From: Methylobacterium phyllostachyos
GTDB lineage: Bacteria; Pseudomonadota; Alphaproteobacteria; Rhizobiales; Beijerinckiaceae
Assembly (NCBI RefSeq): GCF_900103445.1
Contig: NZ_FNHS01000023.1
Location: forward strand, 1 to 64,000
Reading direction: 5' to 3'
Length of the DNA stretch: 64,000 bases
Made by a program: the position numbers and the translations under genes. Positions 32,090 to 40,972 of the stretch are shown here, in pieces (within the stretch, counting starts at the first letter, position 1; the number at the start of each line of letters is the position of its first letter). The notes under the pieces are model-generated. The model was not told the DNA's origin, did not search any database, and saw only the letters and a program-made list of their open reading frames with translations.

Positions 32090-32653
32090 CTATAGCCTCG
32101 CGCCAGTGGCGTTGATGTGCCGACGTAGCGTCGCAGGCGCGACGCCGACCAAGCGGGCAATCTCCGCCCTGCCCTTGCCATCCTCAATCAGACGGACGGC
32201 AAGCTCTCGCTTCTCCAGTGTGAAGGAAGGCGGACGCCCTGCCCGCTTGCCGCGCCGCTTGGCGGCTTTCAGCCCAGCCTTGGTGCGTTCGGAAATCAGG
32301 TCGCGCTCTAGCTGGGCCAGGACGCTCATGATGCCATACAGCGCCTTGCCTGCGGCCGTGCGGGTATCCATCCCGTCCATGATCGAGTGAAACTCGACGC
32401 CGCGCCCGTGCAGCTCGTCCAGAAGCAGGGCAAGCCCGGCCGTGGTGCGGCCGAGGCGGTCGATCCGCCAGACGGTCAGCATGTCACCGGCCTTGGCCGC
32501 TGCCAGGGCGGCGGCGAGGCCGGGCCGCTTCATGGCGGTGCCGGAAACGCCCTGGTCGTCATAGACGACATCGCACCCGTTCGCCTGCAACGCGTCATGC
32601 TGCAAGGCTAGAGTCTGCTCGTCGGTGGAGACACGGGCATAGCCGGTTTTCAT
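32090..32653 (-). CDS. Serine resolvase/invertase (Tn3/Hin type)
   Basis: 187 residues from the Met at 32653. YARVSTDEQ with catalytic Ser9; GDMLTVWRIDRLGRTTAGLA; VLAQLERDLISERTKAGL; C-terminal HTH (GRAEIARLVGVAPATLRRHI). Probably a plasmid-dimer resolvase or invertase. Only 6 bases separate it from the XRE-ImmA gene start. The upstream 100 bases contain AT-rich inverted segments that may be its target. Confidence 0.9.
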   Translation of the reverse strand: MKTGYARVSTDEQTLALQHDALQANGCDVVYDDQGVSGTAMKRPGLAAALAAAKAGDMLTVWRIDRLGRTTAGLALLLDELHGRGVEFHSIMDGMDTRTAAGKALYGIMSVLAQLERDLISERTKAGLKAAKRRGKRAGRPPSFTLEKRELAVRLIEDGKGRAEIARLVGVAPATLRRHINATGARL

Positions 32654-32801
32654 GCTTAAATTATAAGCGCACGTTTTCGCGCGATCCAGCCTTAAATTTC
32701 GCAATGGCTTAGCGGGTGGCCGAAAAGCCGCTCAAAAACGGTTCTATTCAAGCGGTCGGGTTATCGTGACGGGTGGGAGAAAGGTCGACTATTCTTTTCC
32801 C

Positions 32802-33125
32802 TTACTGCTTCCCGGCCCGCCGTGCGCGTCGCCGTTCTACAGTCGCTACGGCTTCAGTGCCATTTGCCTCCATCCAGGCATCTACAGCTTGGCGGAGAAG
32901 CTCCTGGATTTGAATGCCTTCATCTAACGCAGCCTGCTTGATTTCATCGTGTCGCTGCGGCTCAACATAGTAGCCGAGGAACCGCTTTCCCTCGCGCGTA
33001 GTCTTGGCCGGAACCGGCTCCGCTACTGCCGGTACGACCGGCGGTACAGCCTTTGCCTTTTCTGGGGCTTTCAACGACTCGGCCACCTGCGCAGCCATCG
33101 ACAGGGGGTTCGGCTTAGCCATCAC
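32802..33125 (-). CDS. Partition partner protein, possible ribbon-helix-helix (ParG-like)
   Basis: 107 residues: Lys/Pro/Ala-rich flexible N-terminus, then RFLGYYVEPQRHDEIKQAAL and IQIQELLRQAVDAWMEANG, the strand-helix-helix pattern of RHH proteins, and a basic end. It overlaps the end of parA (ATGA at 33122-33125), as expected for the centromere-binding partner of a ParA that lacks its own HTH. It likely binds the palindrome upstream. Confidence 0.65.
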   Translation of the reverse strand: MMAKPNPLSMAAQVAESLKAPEKAKAVPPVVPAVAEPVPAKTTREGKRFLGYYVEPQRHDEIKQAALDEGIQIQELLRQAVDAWMEANGTEAVATVERRRARRAGKQ

Positions 33126-33787
33126 ACAATCTCACTCGCATTCTTGCGTGTCCGTGTCTTAGCACGCAGGCTAGCTTGTTTTGAAACATGCTTCCACACA
33201 GCTCGTACGTCGAGGGCCCCCTTCCCTTCCGGCTCGACCTCAATCGCGGTCTGGCCGGCGTCGGCTGACCGCGGGAACACCTTCAGATCGTGGATTACAG
33301 ATCGCAAAATCGGCATACCGATGTGATTCAGCTCGCGGCGGATCCGGGCCGCCTCGCGGTCACTGCGATTTCCGACCCTGTTGAGCACCACGCAAGTTGG
33401 CTTGTTGGCCTGTGTGGCAGCACGCACCGTGCGGGTGACGGCCTTCAGATCGAACAGGGCGACGCCGGTCGGTATCACGACAGCATCTGCTACCGCCAGG
33501 GCGGCTTCCACCTCATCTGTCGCGTTGGGCGGGGTGTCGATCAACATTAGATCTAGGCCGAGCCCGCGCCCGGCCTCAACAATCTGCGCCACCGCGCGGG
33601 GCTTGGCGTCAGATACGAACGGCTGCTCGGCTTCCCGCCGGTCTGACCACTCAGACAACGACGACTGCGGGTCGAGATCGATAATGCCGACCTTATGACC
33701 GTCCTCAATCGCTGCGGCGGCAAGGTTGATCGTTAGGGTGCTTTTGCCGACCCCACCCTTCCAGGCTAGCAACGCAACCACCTTCAT
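33122..33787 (-). CDS. parA: ParA family partition ATPase
   Basis: 221 residues from the Met at 33787 (the longer frame to 33850 has no ParA-like sequence). Deviant Walker A WKGGVGKST (10-17), DLDPQSSLSEW, and the Walker B-like MLIDTPPNATDEVEAAL. No N-terminal HTH, so it is the small ParA type. It forms the partition pair with the gene at 32802 and implies that this module is or was an autonomous plasmid. Confidence 0.88.
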   Translation of the reverse strand: MKVVALLAWKGGVGKSTLTINLAAAAIEDGHKVGIIDLDPQSSLSEWSDRREAEQPFVSDAKPRAVAQIVEAGRGLGLDLMLIDTPPNATDEVEAALAVADAVVIPTGVALFDLKAVTRTVRAATQANKPTCVVLNRVGNRSDREAARIRRELNHIGMPILRSVIHDLKVFPRSADAGQTAIEVEPEGKGALDVRAVWKHVSKQASLRAKTRTRKNASEIV

Positions 33788-33879
33788 CAGTGTGACCCCA
33801 CACAGGTTGTCCGGCACAGCTACCGACAATCCTACATCTACACCATCCAAACTGCCGGAACGTCAACATGAATGAAAAA

Positions 33880-33897
33880 ACACAAGCTAGCTTGTGT
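33880..33897. promoter_or_regulatory. Perfect 18-bp palindrome, candidate partition site/operator
   Basis: ACACAAGCTAGCTTGTGT, about 93 bases upstream of the parA start. A site for the RHH-like partner (autoregulation and/or centromere) is the simplest reading. A half-site GCTAGCTTG recurs inside parA near 33171. Confidence 0.55.
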
Positions 33898-34064
33898 GGA
33901 AATGTGGTTGCATGGAATGCGTATCAAGCGCAGTGAGTGAACCGGCAACATTGACTTAGCCGTGCGACCCAGCCGACATGCCATGTCCGGCTGACGCGCT
34001 CTCTGTGCGAGTCGTCGGGAGCATCAGGAGACCACGCCGCCGCAAGTCGACCTCTGAAAAGCCA

Positions 34065-34096
34065 ACGGCCCCCCAGTCGCCAAACTGGAGGGCCGT
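34065..34096. terminator. GC-rich hairpin in the leader of the HTH gene
   Basis: ACGGCCCCCCAGT/ACTGGAGGGCCGT stem (one mismatch) with a short loop CGCCAA. No T run, so it may be a transcript-leader structure rather than a terminator. Confidence 0.45.
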
Positions 34097-34268
34097 CGAA
34101 ATCGAAAAGGGCCTGTGGGGCCACAACGCACTCCCCACAAGCCATGAGACGCCCCCGGGCGTCAAGCGGGAACGCCAATTCTCGCGACGATGAGGCTTTG
34201 CCCTGTGGACCGGACGCCCCTGCGGTGGCCCGGAACGACCTGTTGCGGCCCGATGAGGGCCGAGAGAC

Positions 34269-35087
34269 GTGTTTGTAGACGAGATCCGCCGCGCCATTGA
34301 GGCGTCGAGCCGAATCACCCTGCCGCAAGTGACGGCGCTGCTGTGGCGCGCCTTCGGGGAGGGGAAGGTCACGGAAGCTGAGGCCGAAGCGCTGTCTGGG
34401 CTGATCGAGGCGCGCACGGACGCGCCTGCGGCTCGCAGGCTACCGGCGAGCTCGCGACCCAGCACCGACGCTGCAATCTCATCCCCGACCCAGGACAGAG
34501 CAAAACCTCCCAAGAGAGATATCGGCTCGCGCCCTCGCACGGACTCCTCTCTGAAGCGCCGCCGCCGCTGGGCCGCCTCGGGGCGGCTTCCGCCGGGGCT
34601 CGCGGCGCAGTTCACCGTGGCCGAGCAGGCGGTGCTGGCCCTGGTCGCCACGGAAACCTCAAAACGAGGCGATTGCCGACTGGCCGTGGGGCAGCTCGCG
34701 GCGATCGCGGGCGTGGCCGAGACCACCGTCCGCAACGCCCTGCGCGAGGCTAAGAAGCTCGGGCTAGTCACCGTCGAGGAGCGGCGGGTGACGGGCTTCA
34801 GGAACGACACCAACGTCGTGCGCATCGTCTCACCCGAGTGGCAGGCCTGGATGCGGCTGGCGCGTAAGCCGGGCAGAGAACTCTCGGGTGCTGAGGTTCA
34901 CCGGGCCACGCTGAGCAGTGGGGGAGGGTGCAAATCCGCGAAGCGCACGAGTACTGAAGTTCTAATCCTGTCAGAATCGGGGGAAACGGACCCGTCAAAA
35001 TGCTGCCGACGGGCAGCGAGTGACCTCGACCGATCAGACCGAACGCGAATCCGCGTGGGTCGTGGCACGGGCCGAGCCATGCGCTGA
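34269..35087 (+). CDS. Helix-turn-helix protein of plasmid type
   Basis: 272 residues from a GTG. Helical N-terminus (ITLPQVTALLWRAFGEGKVT), an Arg/Ser-rich linker with SRPRTDSSLKRRRRWAASGR, then a winged HTH: TVAEQAVLALVATETSKRGD, LAAIAGVAETTVRNALREAK, LGLVTVEERR. The end is Ser/Arg-rich. It resembles proteins that are common on Methylobacterium plasmids. Opposite a parA operon it might act in replication initiation or its control, but no Rep motif is proven. Confidence 0.55.
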   Translation: MFVDEIRRAIEASSRITLPQVTALLWRAFGEGKVTEAEAEALSGLIEARTDAPAARRLPASSRPSTDAAISSPTQDRAKPPKRDIGSRPRTDSSLKRRRRWAASGRLPPGLAAQFTVAEQAVLALVATETSKRGDCRLAVGQLAAIAGVAETTVRNALREAKKLGLVTVEERRVTGFRNDTNVVRIVSPEWQAWMRLARKPGRELSGAEVHRATLSSGGGCKSAKRTSTEVLILSESGETDPSKCCRRAASDLDRSDRTRIRVGRGTGRAMR

Positions 35088-35264
35088 GGGTCTGAGCTCG
35101 TACGGTCTGACGAACGCCCCTCTCTCCTCGGGAGGAGGCTTGGGCTTCTTCGACCAGAAGCCCATCAGCTTTCTACTGACCGAACGCCATCCCCGCGCAG
35201 GCCCTGGGAGGACGATCCATTTCGCTCTACGCTCACGCATCCGATCCGAGCGTCGAACCGCACC

Positions 35265-35693
35265 ATGCCGATCCGGCGCGAGCACCGCTTCTTCTACCCG
35301 ATCGACTGGCCGCAGCTCTCGGCCGCGATCCGGTTCGGGCGTGCCCGGGGCGCTTGCGAGGGTTGTAGGCGACCGCACGGGCGAACCGTGGTCCACCTCG
35401 GCGATGGCCGCTGGTGGGACGAGGCGGTCGCCGCCTGGCGTGACGGGCGAGGGCGGCGGGTGCGCGTCGCGCCCGGGGCGGTCGACATCCTCGGGAGCGT
35501 GCGTCGGACCCGGGTGGTGCTGGCCGCGGCCCACCGCGACCACGACACCGCCAACAACGCGAACGCCAATCTCGCCGCGTTCTGTCAGCGCTGCCACATG
35601 ATCCACGATCGGCCCGAGCACCGTCGCCGCCGCTGGACCACTCTGTTCCGACGCAAAGCGCTGGGTGACCTGTTCCGCGGGCCCTACGGGTGA
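35265..35693 (+). CDS. HNH-like zinc protein, copy 3 (intact)
   Basis: 142 residues. Full start MPIRREHRFFYPIDWPQLSA; CEGCRRPHG; HLGDGRWWD; AHRDHDTANN; FCQRCHMIHDRPEH; end LFRRKALGDLF. Closely related to copies 1, 2 and 4 in this window. The metal and His residues of an HNH-type site are retained. Convergent with the relaxase gene. Biochemical function not shown. Confidence 0.65.
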   Translation: MPIRREHRFFYPIDWPQLSAAIRFGRARGACEGCRRPHGRTVVHLGDGRWWDEAVAAWRDGRGRRVRVAPGAVDILGSVRRTRVVLAAAHRDHDTANNANANLAAFCQRCHMIHDRPEHRRRRWTTLFRRKALGDLFRGPYG

Positions 35694-35753
35694 TCCCAGG
35701 CGGCTGAGATCAGCACGCCCGTGAGGCGATCGGTCATGCCCGCGGGCTGACGA

Positions 35754-38678
35754 TCACCGCTCGATCCCGGGCTCGCGACCGCGTTCCGGATCGGGGCGAC
35801 CGAGATGGCGCGCGAGCTGCGCCACTAGGCGTCGAACCGCCGGGGCCGGCGCGCGGCCGAGCCGGCGCCCAAAGGCGTCGATCAGGCGAAAGGCCGGCAC
35901 GATCATATGGCCGACCCCGAGCCACGCTGCCGCCTCGCGCAGCGCCCGGGCCGCGCGTACCGCCCGGCCGACGTCGATCCCCGGGGCGACACGCTCGGGC
36001 AGCCCGAGCACCCCGTCGCGCACGAACGCCACCCGGTCGGCGGCGTAGTCGACCACGTTGGCCTTCTCGCGGTAGCCACGCGCTTCCCGGAACAGTCGCT
36101 CCAGGACCATCGTGTCGTTGGCCGGCATGCGTGGATCCGCTTGGCGTTGCCGACACAGGGCGTCGAGCCGGTCACGCTCGACCACCACCCGCGCCGCGTG
36201 CCGGTGCCGGGTCAGGCCGACATAGACCTCGCGCGCGTCGGTGCCGGCCCCGAGGTACACCACCGCCGCGGAACAGGTCCGGCCCTGCGCCGCGTAAGAT
36301 GTGCCGGCGTAGGCGTGGACGACCTTGGGATGGGCCGGCCGACGGCCGAACCGGGGGACGCGCCGGAGCTCGTCCCACGCCGCCTCGATCACCCGCCCGT
36401 CCTCCAGCGCCAGATGCAGGCGCGCACCGCCATCCGAGTCCGTGACCAGCGCCTCGATCCGGGCGCGGGTACCGTTGCGCAGGCCGAGGTGCGGCAGGCT
36501 CTCGCCGAACCGGAGAGTATCGCCGAGCGCGAGCGCGAGTGGCACTAGCCGATCCTCGCGGTCGCGCGCCGGCGGAGCGATCAGGTCCGGCCCGAGCCGG
36601 CCCTCGGCCCGCAGCGCAGCCCGCGCCCGGGCGTTCAGCGTCGCCGCGTCGGCGTTGCGCCGGGTGACGATCAGCACGTCGTCGCCGTAGCTCACGCGCT
36701 GCTCGGTCCAAGTCGCGATCACGCGCGCCTGCGCCGCCTCGGCCCCCGCGACCAGCTCGACCTGTCCCTCCGCCGCGTAGGCGCGCAGACCTGCCTCGGC
36801 ATCGCCGCGCGCCATCACCACCGAGGCGGCGCGCTGCCACGCCACCGTCTGACGGCGGACCTCGCCGAGCACCGCGGAGCGCCCAACCACCTCGGCCACC
36901 GCCCGCAGCGCACTCGCGCCCCCGACCGAGGCGAGTTGCCGTCGATCGCCGATCAGCACGACCTTCGCACCGGCCGCCTGCGCCGCGCTCAGCACCGCCT
37001 CCAGGTCGCGGCTCGACACCATGCCGGCCTCGTCGACCAGGACCAGGGTGTCGCGGTCGAGCGCCGCGGGGTTGGTTTGGGACTCGGCATCCGAGCGGGT
37101 CGCCCGGGCGCGGTCGTGGCGCCAGCGGGCGATCGCCTGTGTGGGGATCCCGGTCGAGCGTCCGAGTTCGTCGGCCGCGACCCAGGAGGGCGCCAGGCCG
37201 ATCACGCGCATCCCGGAGTCGTGCGCGGCCGCGACCAGGACCGCGGCCGTCGTCGTTTTCCCGGTGCCCGCACCGGCCTGGAGCAGCGATACCCCATCCG
37301 GGCCGGCGGCATGGCGCACGGCTTCGGCCTGTTCCGCGCTGAGGCGGCCGTCCCGGGCCAGAGCCGTCGTCACCGCCTCGGGGGCGATCCAGCGCCGGTC
37401 CAACGGGCGATCGGCGGCGCGCAGCATCGCTGCCTCGCAGGTTGCGATGCCCGGGCTGGTCCAGCACGCGCTCGCCCCCGGCACCATCTCGGCGGCCGCC
37501 AGCGGCAGCAGCGTGCCGTCCCGCTCCAAGTCGGCGAGTTCCGCCTCCACCACCTCGACCCCGAGCCCCTGCACCCCCGCGAGTTCCAGGGCGCGCTGGA
37601 GCAGATCCTTGCGCGTCACGACGCTCTCGTGCCGGAACAGGGCCGAGGCGGCGCGCGCGACCGGGCCGTCGCCGGGGATCTCGGGCGGGTCGAACGGGGG
37701 TTCGCGTTCCGCATCGCGCGCGGCCGCGCGCGTGTCCTCGGGATGGCGCGCGGCGTCCCACGGATCGAGCGCGCAGGCGGCGAGTTCTTCGCGCCAGCGC
37801 GCCTCCAGCTCCGCACCGGTCGGCAGCTCGTGCTTGCCCCGGCGGGTGGCGAGCGCGGCGACCTCGCGCTGGGCGGATGTGGCCCCGGCGCCGGCATAGT
37901 CGAGGATCTGCTCCGAGCGCTTGGAGAAGGCCGCCAGCAGCGCCTCAGGCGGCCCGGCGACCTCCCATTGCCCGCGCCCGGCCTCGCGGTAGCGCAGGCC
38001 GAACCGCTCCCGCAGGTTCTCCGCCAGGGCGGCACGATAGGCGGCACCGACGGCGATCTGGTAGGCGTAGAGTTGCTCGACCTCGATGGTCAGGTGCGTC
38101 TGAGATTTGTATCGACCGGATCCGGAATGTTTCGGCGCACCGGCAACATTGATAAATACACAATGCGTATGAATGTTTGGATCACCTTCACGCGTCGTGT
38201 AATGATCGAAGCGGCCGACGATCAGATCGCTCGGCCGGTGTCGTTCGACGCCCCCCGCACCGGTCCGGACGGTGACCAATACCTCCGCCGCGACAAAGGT
38301 GAGCGCCCGCTCGACCGCGGCGCGGTGCGCCGCCTCGATCGCGGCGCGCTGCTCGGGCGTGCCCGCCATCCACAGCACGGAAACGGATTTCCCGGGGGTT
38401 AGGGTGAGGTCCTGACCGGCCCAGTGGCCCGGGCCAGCGCCACGCACTAGCGGCTTGCCGGTGCCGGGATGATATCCGGCACACAGGTCGCGGAACGAGC
38501 TGGCGGCGATCGGCGCGCCGTGGCGCACGACCGTCCCACCAGAACTCCACCACATGCCATCGCCATCCTTGGCATAATAGTCGTCGCGTCGGTCCGGGCG
38601 CGCCTCACGCTGGCCGTCGTTGGTGTAATACAGCCCGGCCGCCGAGCCGGCCCCGAGCCGGTGCAGCGAGGCGGTCAC
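35754..38678 (-). CDS. MobF (TrwC/TraI-type) relaxase-helicase
   Basis: 974 residues from GTG at 38678, which overlaps the stop of the TrwA-like gene; the longer frame to 39014 is antisense-like. Relaxase domain 1-330: Tyr17-Tyr18 (GLYYTN) as nicking residues, LTLTPGKSVSVLW, His159 plus HTH at 170-172 for the metal. SF1 helicase: Walker A QAGAGTGKTTT (467-477), VDEAGM (548), IGDRRQL, and YAGTSYAAQGRT late. It nicks oriT and unwinds the plasmid strand. The coding patch 38095-38200 around the HTH motif is unusually AT-rich. Confidence 0.9.
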   Translation of the reverse strand: MTASLHRLGAGSAAGLYYTNDGQREARPDRRDDYYAKDGDGMWWSSGGTVVRHGAPIAASSFRDLCAGYHPGTGKPLVRGAGPGHWAGQDLTLTPGKSVSVLWMAGTPEQRAAIEAAHRAAVERALTFVAAEVLVTVRTGAGGVERHRPSDLIVGRFDHYTTREGDPNIHTHCVFINVAGAPKHSGSGRYKSQTHLTIEVEQLYAYQIAVGAAYRAALAENLRERFGLRYREAGRGQWEVAGPPEALLAAFSKRSEQILDYAGAGATSAQREVAALATRRGKHELPTGAELEARWREELAACALDPWDAARHPEDTRAAARDAEREPPFDPPEIPGDGPVARAASALFRHESVVTRKDLLQRALELAGVQGLGVEVVEAELADLERDGTLLPLAAAEMVPGASACWTSPGIATCEAAMLRAADRPLDRRWIAPEAVTTALARDGRLSAEQAEAVRHAAGPDGVSLLQAGAGTGKTTTAAVLVAAAHDSGMRVIGLAPSWVAADELGRSTGIPTQAIARWRHDRARATRSDAESQTNPAALDRDTLVLVDEAGMVSSRDLEAVLSAAQAAGAKVVLIGDRRQLASVGGASALRAVAEVVGRSAVLGEVRRQTVAWQRAASVVMARGDAEAGLRAYAAEGQVELVAGAEAAQARVIATWTEQRVSYGDDVLIVTRRNADAATLNARARAALRAEGRLGPDLIAPPARDREDRLVPLALALGDTLRFGESLPHLGLRNGTRARIEALVTDSDGGARLHLALEDGRVIEAAWDELRRVPRFGRRPAHPKVVHAYAGTSYAAQGRTCSAAVVYLGAGTDAREVYVGLTRHRHAARVVVERDRLDALCRQRQADPRMPANDTMVLERLFREARGYREKANVVDYAADRVAFVRDGVLGLPERVAPGIDVGRAVRAARALREAAAWLGVGHMIVPAFRLIDAFGRRLGRAPAPAVRRLVAQLARHLGRPDPERGREPGIER

Positions 38679-38971
38679 GCCGCCGGGGCCCCGGTACCGT
38701 CTTTGGCTCGAAAACGACAGACCTTGGTGAGGTCGATGGCGCCGGAGGGCGCACCGAGTTCGCCCACGGCCTGGGCCATATCGAGCAGGGCGGCGTCGAT
38801 CCGTTCGGCGCGCTCGATCAGAACGCGGTGGCGGATCGCCACCTCCAGGCGTTGGGCCACGCACTTGGCCGCGAGGCTTTCGCTGGACCAGCCATGCTCG
38901 GCCGCGGCGGCAGTCAGGCGGGAGGCGAGGGGGGCCGCCAGGATAATGGTGAAGGAGACCTCGTCGGCCAT
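38675..38971 (-). CDS. Relaxosome accessory protein, RHH (TrwA-like)
   Basis: 98 residues. N-terminal strand and two helices (VSFTIILAAPLASRLTAAAA EH then SSESLAAKCVAQRL) fit a ribbon-helix-helix DNA binder, followed by a helical tetramerisation-like region. The stop overlaps the relaxase start (GTGA), so the two are coupled, as trwA precedes its relaxase in R388. Expected to bind oriT, bend it and regulate the operon. Confidence 0.6.
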   Translation of the reverse strand: MADEVSFTIILAAPLASRLTAAAAEHGWSSESLAAKCVAQRLEVAIRHRVLIERAERIDAALLDMAQAVGELGAPSGAIDLTKVCRFRAKDGTGAPAA

Positions 38972-39196
38972 TGGCGCACCTGATAGGGGTGGTTCGGGCT
39001 GGGCAGCCTGACACCCTCGGGCTCGATCGGCGAGGCTTGTGAACCCGCTCGGTTAACGCCGGGTCACTTCAGTGCGTGTGGTGTGATCATCCTTCATCAT
39101 GGCAGGTTAACGGTCATTTCACTGGCAGACGCTGGCAACGCCGGCACACGCTGGCAGGCAGGTTTAGCTTAACCGGCCGGCCGGTATGCCGATCGC
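38972..39196. promoter_or_regulatory. Candidate origin of transfer (oriT)
   Basis: 225-base gap between the divergent trwA-like and stb-like operons, the R388 arrangement. Contains GGTTAACG at 39051 and 39105 with an inverted GCTTAACC near 39167, and CTGGCA at 39122, 39132 and 39151 (10 and 19 bases apart), including ACGCTGGCA at 39129 and 39148. Repeats like these are typical of relaxosome protein sites. The nic site cannot be placed. Confidence 0.55.
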
Positions 39197-39658
39197 ATGC
39201 CGCTCGATCCCAAGCGCCTCGTGCGTGACGCCAAGAAGGCCCAGACCGCCCGACCCGCGACCCTGATCGGACGGGAGACCACCGGCGTCACCCGGGCGGT
39301 CCGCGCCGCGCTGCCGACTATCCGAAAGCTGCGCGCGGCCGGCGTGAGCTGGGCGGCAATCGCCCAGGCCATGGCCGAGCAGGGAGTCCGCCAGAAGGGC
39401 GACGTACCGCTCACCGCCACCCGCCTCACCGCCATTGTCGGCCAAGTAGAGGTCCAGGACCGCCGCCGCGACGCGTCCGCCGCCCCCCGGAACCGGCCGG
39501 ATCTCGCCACCTCAGACCCTACGTCCGTCGCACGACCGGAACTGACGTCCAAACCCCCTCGCGGACCGGCGCCCTCCGATCCAGCCGGTCATCCGACCGC
39601 CGAAGCCATCCGACGCGCCGGCTTGGCCGAACTCAACCGTATCCTGAAGAAGGTCTAG
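39197..39658 (+). CDS. Plasmid mobilization protein, StbA/KfrA-like position
   Basis: 153 residues. N-terminal part has an HTH-like segment (TIRKLRAAGVSWAAIAQAMA then QKGDVPLTATRLTAIVG), followed by a Pro/Ser/Arg-rich disordered half. First gene of a divergent three-gene operon across the putative oriT, the position of stbA in R388. Likely a DNA-binding protein for the oriT region; identity inferred from context. Confidence 0.55.
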   Translation: MPLDPKRLVRDAKKAQTARPATLIGRETTGVTRAVRAALPTIRKLRAAGVSWAAIAQAMAEQGVRQKGDVPLTATRLTAIVGQVEVQDRRRDASAAPRNRPDLATSDPTSVARPELTSKPPRGPAPSDPAGHPTAEAIRRAGLAELNRILKKV

Positions 39659-39662
39659 CCGC

Positions 39663-40394
39663 ATGCCTCGCATCCTCCTCGTGGCCCAGGACAAGGGCGG
39701 CGCCGGCAAGACGCTGCTCGTGCGCGGGCTGGCCGAATGTCTCCCGAGCGCCAGCCTGGTCGAGATCGAGTCGGACCATCGGCTCGTCGAACTCGACGAT
39801 CGGCTCGCGTTCTTCCCGGTCCGCGCCGCCCGCCAGGAGGTCGAGCGCAGCGGCGGTCAGGCCGCGCGCGCCGAGTTCGACGCACCCCTCAACGCCATCG
39901 CGGCGGCCAACGGCCCGACCATTGTCGATATCGGTGCCAACGCCGCCGCCTCGTTCCTGCCGCTGATCCGCGCAGCGAGCGCGCGTTATGCACGGCGCGA
40001 GATCACCTTCGCGCTTCTCGTCGCCGTGACCAGCGCCTCGGGGGCGCTGGCCAGTGCGCCGGTGCTGATCGAACTCGCGCGGCCGTTCGCTGCGGCGCTG
40101 TTCGCCGTGGCCAACGAGGTCGAGAACCCGCTCGACCTCAAGGCGCTCAAGGGCACGTTCGGCAAGGATGTCGGCCTGTCGCGACTGGCCAAGCTCAGCC
40201 TTGATCAGCGTGCCAACGAACTTCTGGAGAAGGGCGGCCTACGCTTCATCGGGCAGGACCTCGCCGCGGCGGAGCCGGCGCTCAGCGAGCGCTACGGCTT
40301 CAGCGAGGCCGGTCGCATCCTGGAGGACCTAACCGGGTTCCGGGCCGGGGTGATGGAGGCGGTAGCCCCTGCGGCACGCTGGCTTGAGGGTTGA
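39663..40394 (+). CDS. P-loop ATPase, StbB/TraL-like
   Basis: 243 residues. N-terminal AQDKGGAGKTLLVRGLAE contains a deviant Walker A (KGGAGKT, 11-17) of the ParA/MinD class; PTIVDIGANAAASFLPLI gives a Walker B-like strand. Lacks the rest of the ParA signature. Such ATPases sit beside oriT in several plasmids (StbB of R388, TraL of IncP) and affect stability or localisation during transfer. Starts 4 bases after the preceding gene. Confidence 0.7.
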   Translation: MPRILLVAQDKGGAGKTLLVRGLAECLPSASLVEIESDHRLVELDDRLAFFPVRAARQEVERSGGQAARAEFDAPLNAIAAANGPTIVDIGANAAASFLPLIRAASARYARREITFALLVAVTSASGALASAPVLIELARPFAAALFAVANEVENPLDLKALKGTFGKDVGLSRLAKLSLDQRANELLEKGGLRFIGQDLAAAEPALSERYGFSEAGRILEDLTGFRAGVMEAVAPAARWLEG

Positions 40395-40965
40395 GGCGGT
40401 GGGGCGCAAACCGATCGTCGATGGACAGGTGACGCAGGCCAGACGCGACGCCGATGCCGCCGTCGCCCGCAACCACGCCGCAAGCGAAACGCGGCTGAAG
40501 GCGCTGTTGTGTCTGGCACCGGCGGAGCGCTTCGCGCACCTCGACGACGCAGACTTGAGGCCCGAACATCGCACCGCCCTGCGGCGGTCCCTCCGCCCGC
40601 ACCTGCGCCGATCCCGCCGTCGCCTGCCACGGCTATGGCCTTGGCCGCGTCGCGCGCGCCTTCGCGCCTGGACGTCGAGACTGCTGGCGGCCTTGGCCGC
40701 CTTCGAGATCAGCGTACCCGTCGCGCTGGCGCTCGCCTGGGCGATCATGACTTGGCACAACACCACGCACTGGATGGTTCTCACGCGTGCGGTGCAGTTC
40801 GACGTCACGCGGGCCGGTGGCACGACCGAACCGTACACGGCCGGACCGGGTAAGACGATCGTGCGCTACGGCTGGGACGGTGTCCCGCGCACGACGCTTG
40901 CCCTTCGCGACGGGACATGGATAGCGGTCGCGCTCTCTTCCGCCGATTTGCGGCCTCTGCCCTAA
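40384..40965 (+). CDS. Hypothetical single-pass membrane protein of the mobilization operon
   Basis: 193 residues from TTG at 40384 (GTG at 40399 is an alternative), overlapping the ATPase gene. Arg/Trp-rich N-terminal half, one membrane helix (AAFEISVPVALALAWAIM), then a beta-rich C-terminal part (TWIAVALSSADL). Third gene of the stb-like operon (stbC position). No family recognised. Confidence 0.5.
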   Translation: MRVEAVGRKPIVDGQVTQARRDADAAVARNHAASETRLKALLCLAPAERFAHLDDADLRPEHRTALRRSLRPHLRRSRRRLPRLWPWPRRARLRAWTSRLLAALAAFEISVPVALALAWAIMTWHNTTHWMVLTRAVQFDVTRAGGTTEPYTAGPGKTIVRYGWDGVPRTTLALRDGTWIAVALSSADLRPLP

Positions 40966-40972
40966 GCCGCGG

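Larger units (their letters stand above)
33788..34268. other. Gene-free control region between parA and the HTH gene
   Basis: 481 bases. It holds a perfect palindrome (33880-33897), a GC hairpin (34065-34096) and the promoters of two divergent operons. In plasmids such regions carry the partition site and often the replication origin. I could not find tandem iterons. Confidence 0.5.

Noticed and set aside
36172..38402. Long open frames overlapping the relaxase (529 residues on the minus strand; 488 residues on the plus strand)
   Set aside because: They are Arg/Gly/Ala-rich shadows of the GC-rich relaxase gene and have no domain; the relaxase frame has full motifs.
38679..39014. N-terminal extension of the relaxase frame to 39014
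   Set aside because: Arg/Pro-rich and antisense-like; the GTG at 38678 overlaps the preceding stop and starts the proper relaxase sequence.
39051..39156. CTGGCA and GGTTAACG repeats as a CRISPR array
   Set aside because: The units are 6-8 bases with no regular spacers. No CRISPR array was seen anywhere in the window.
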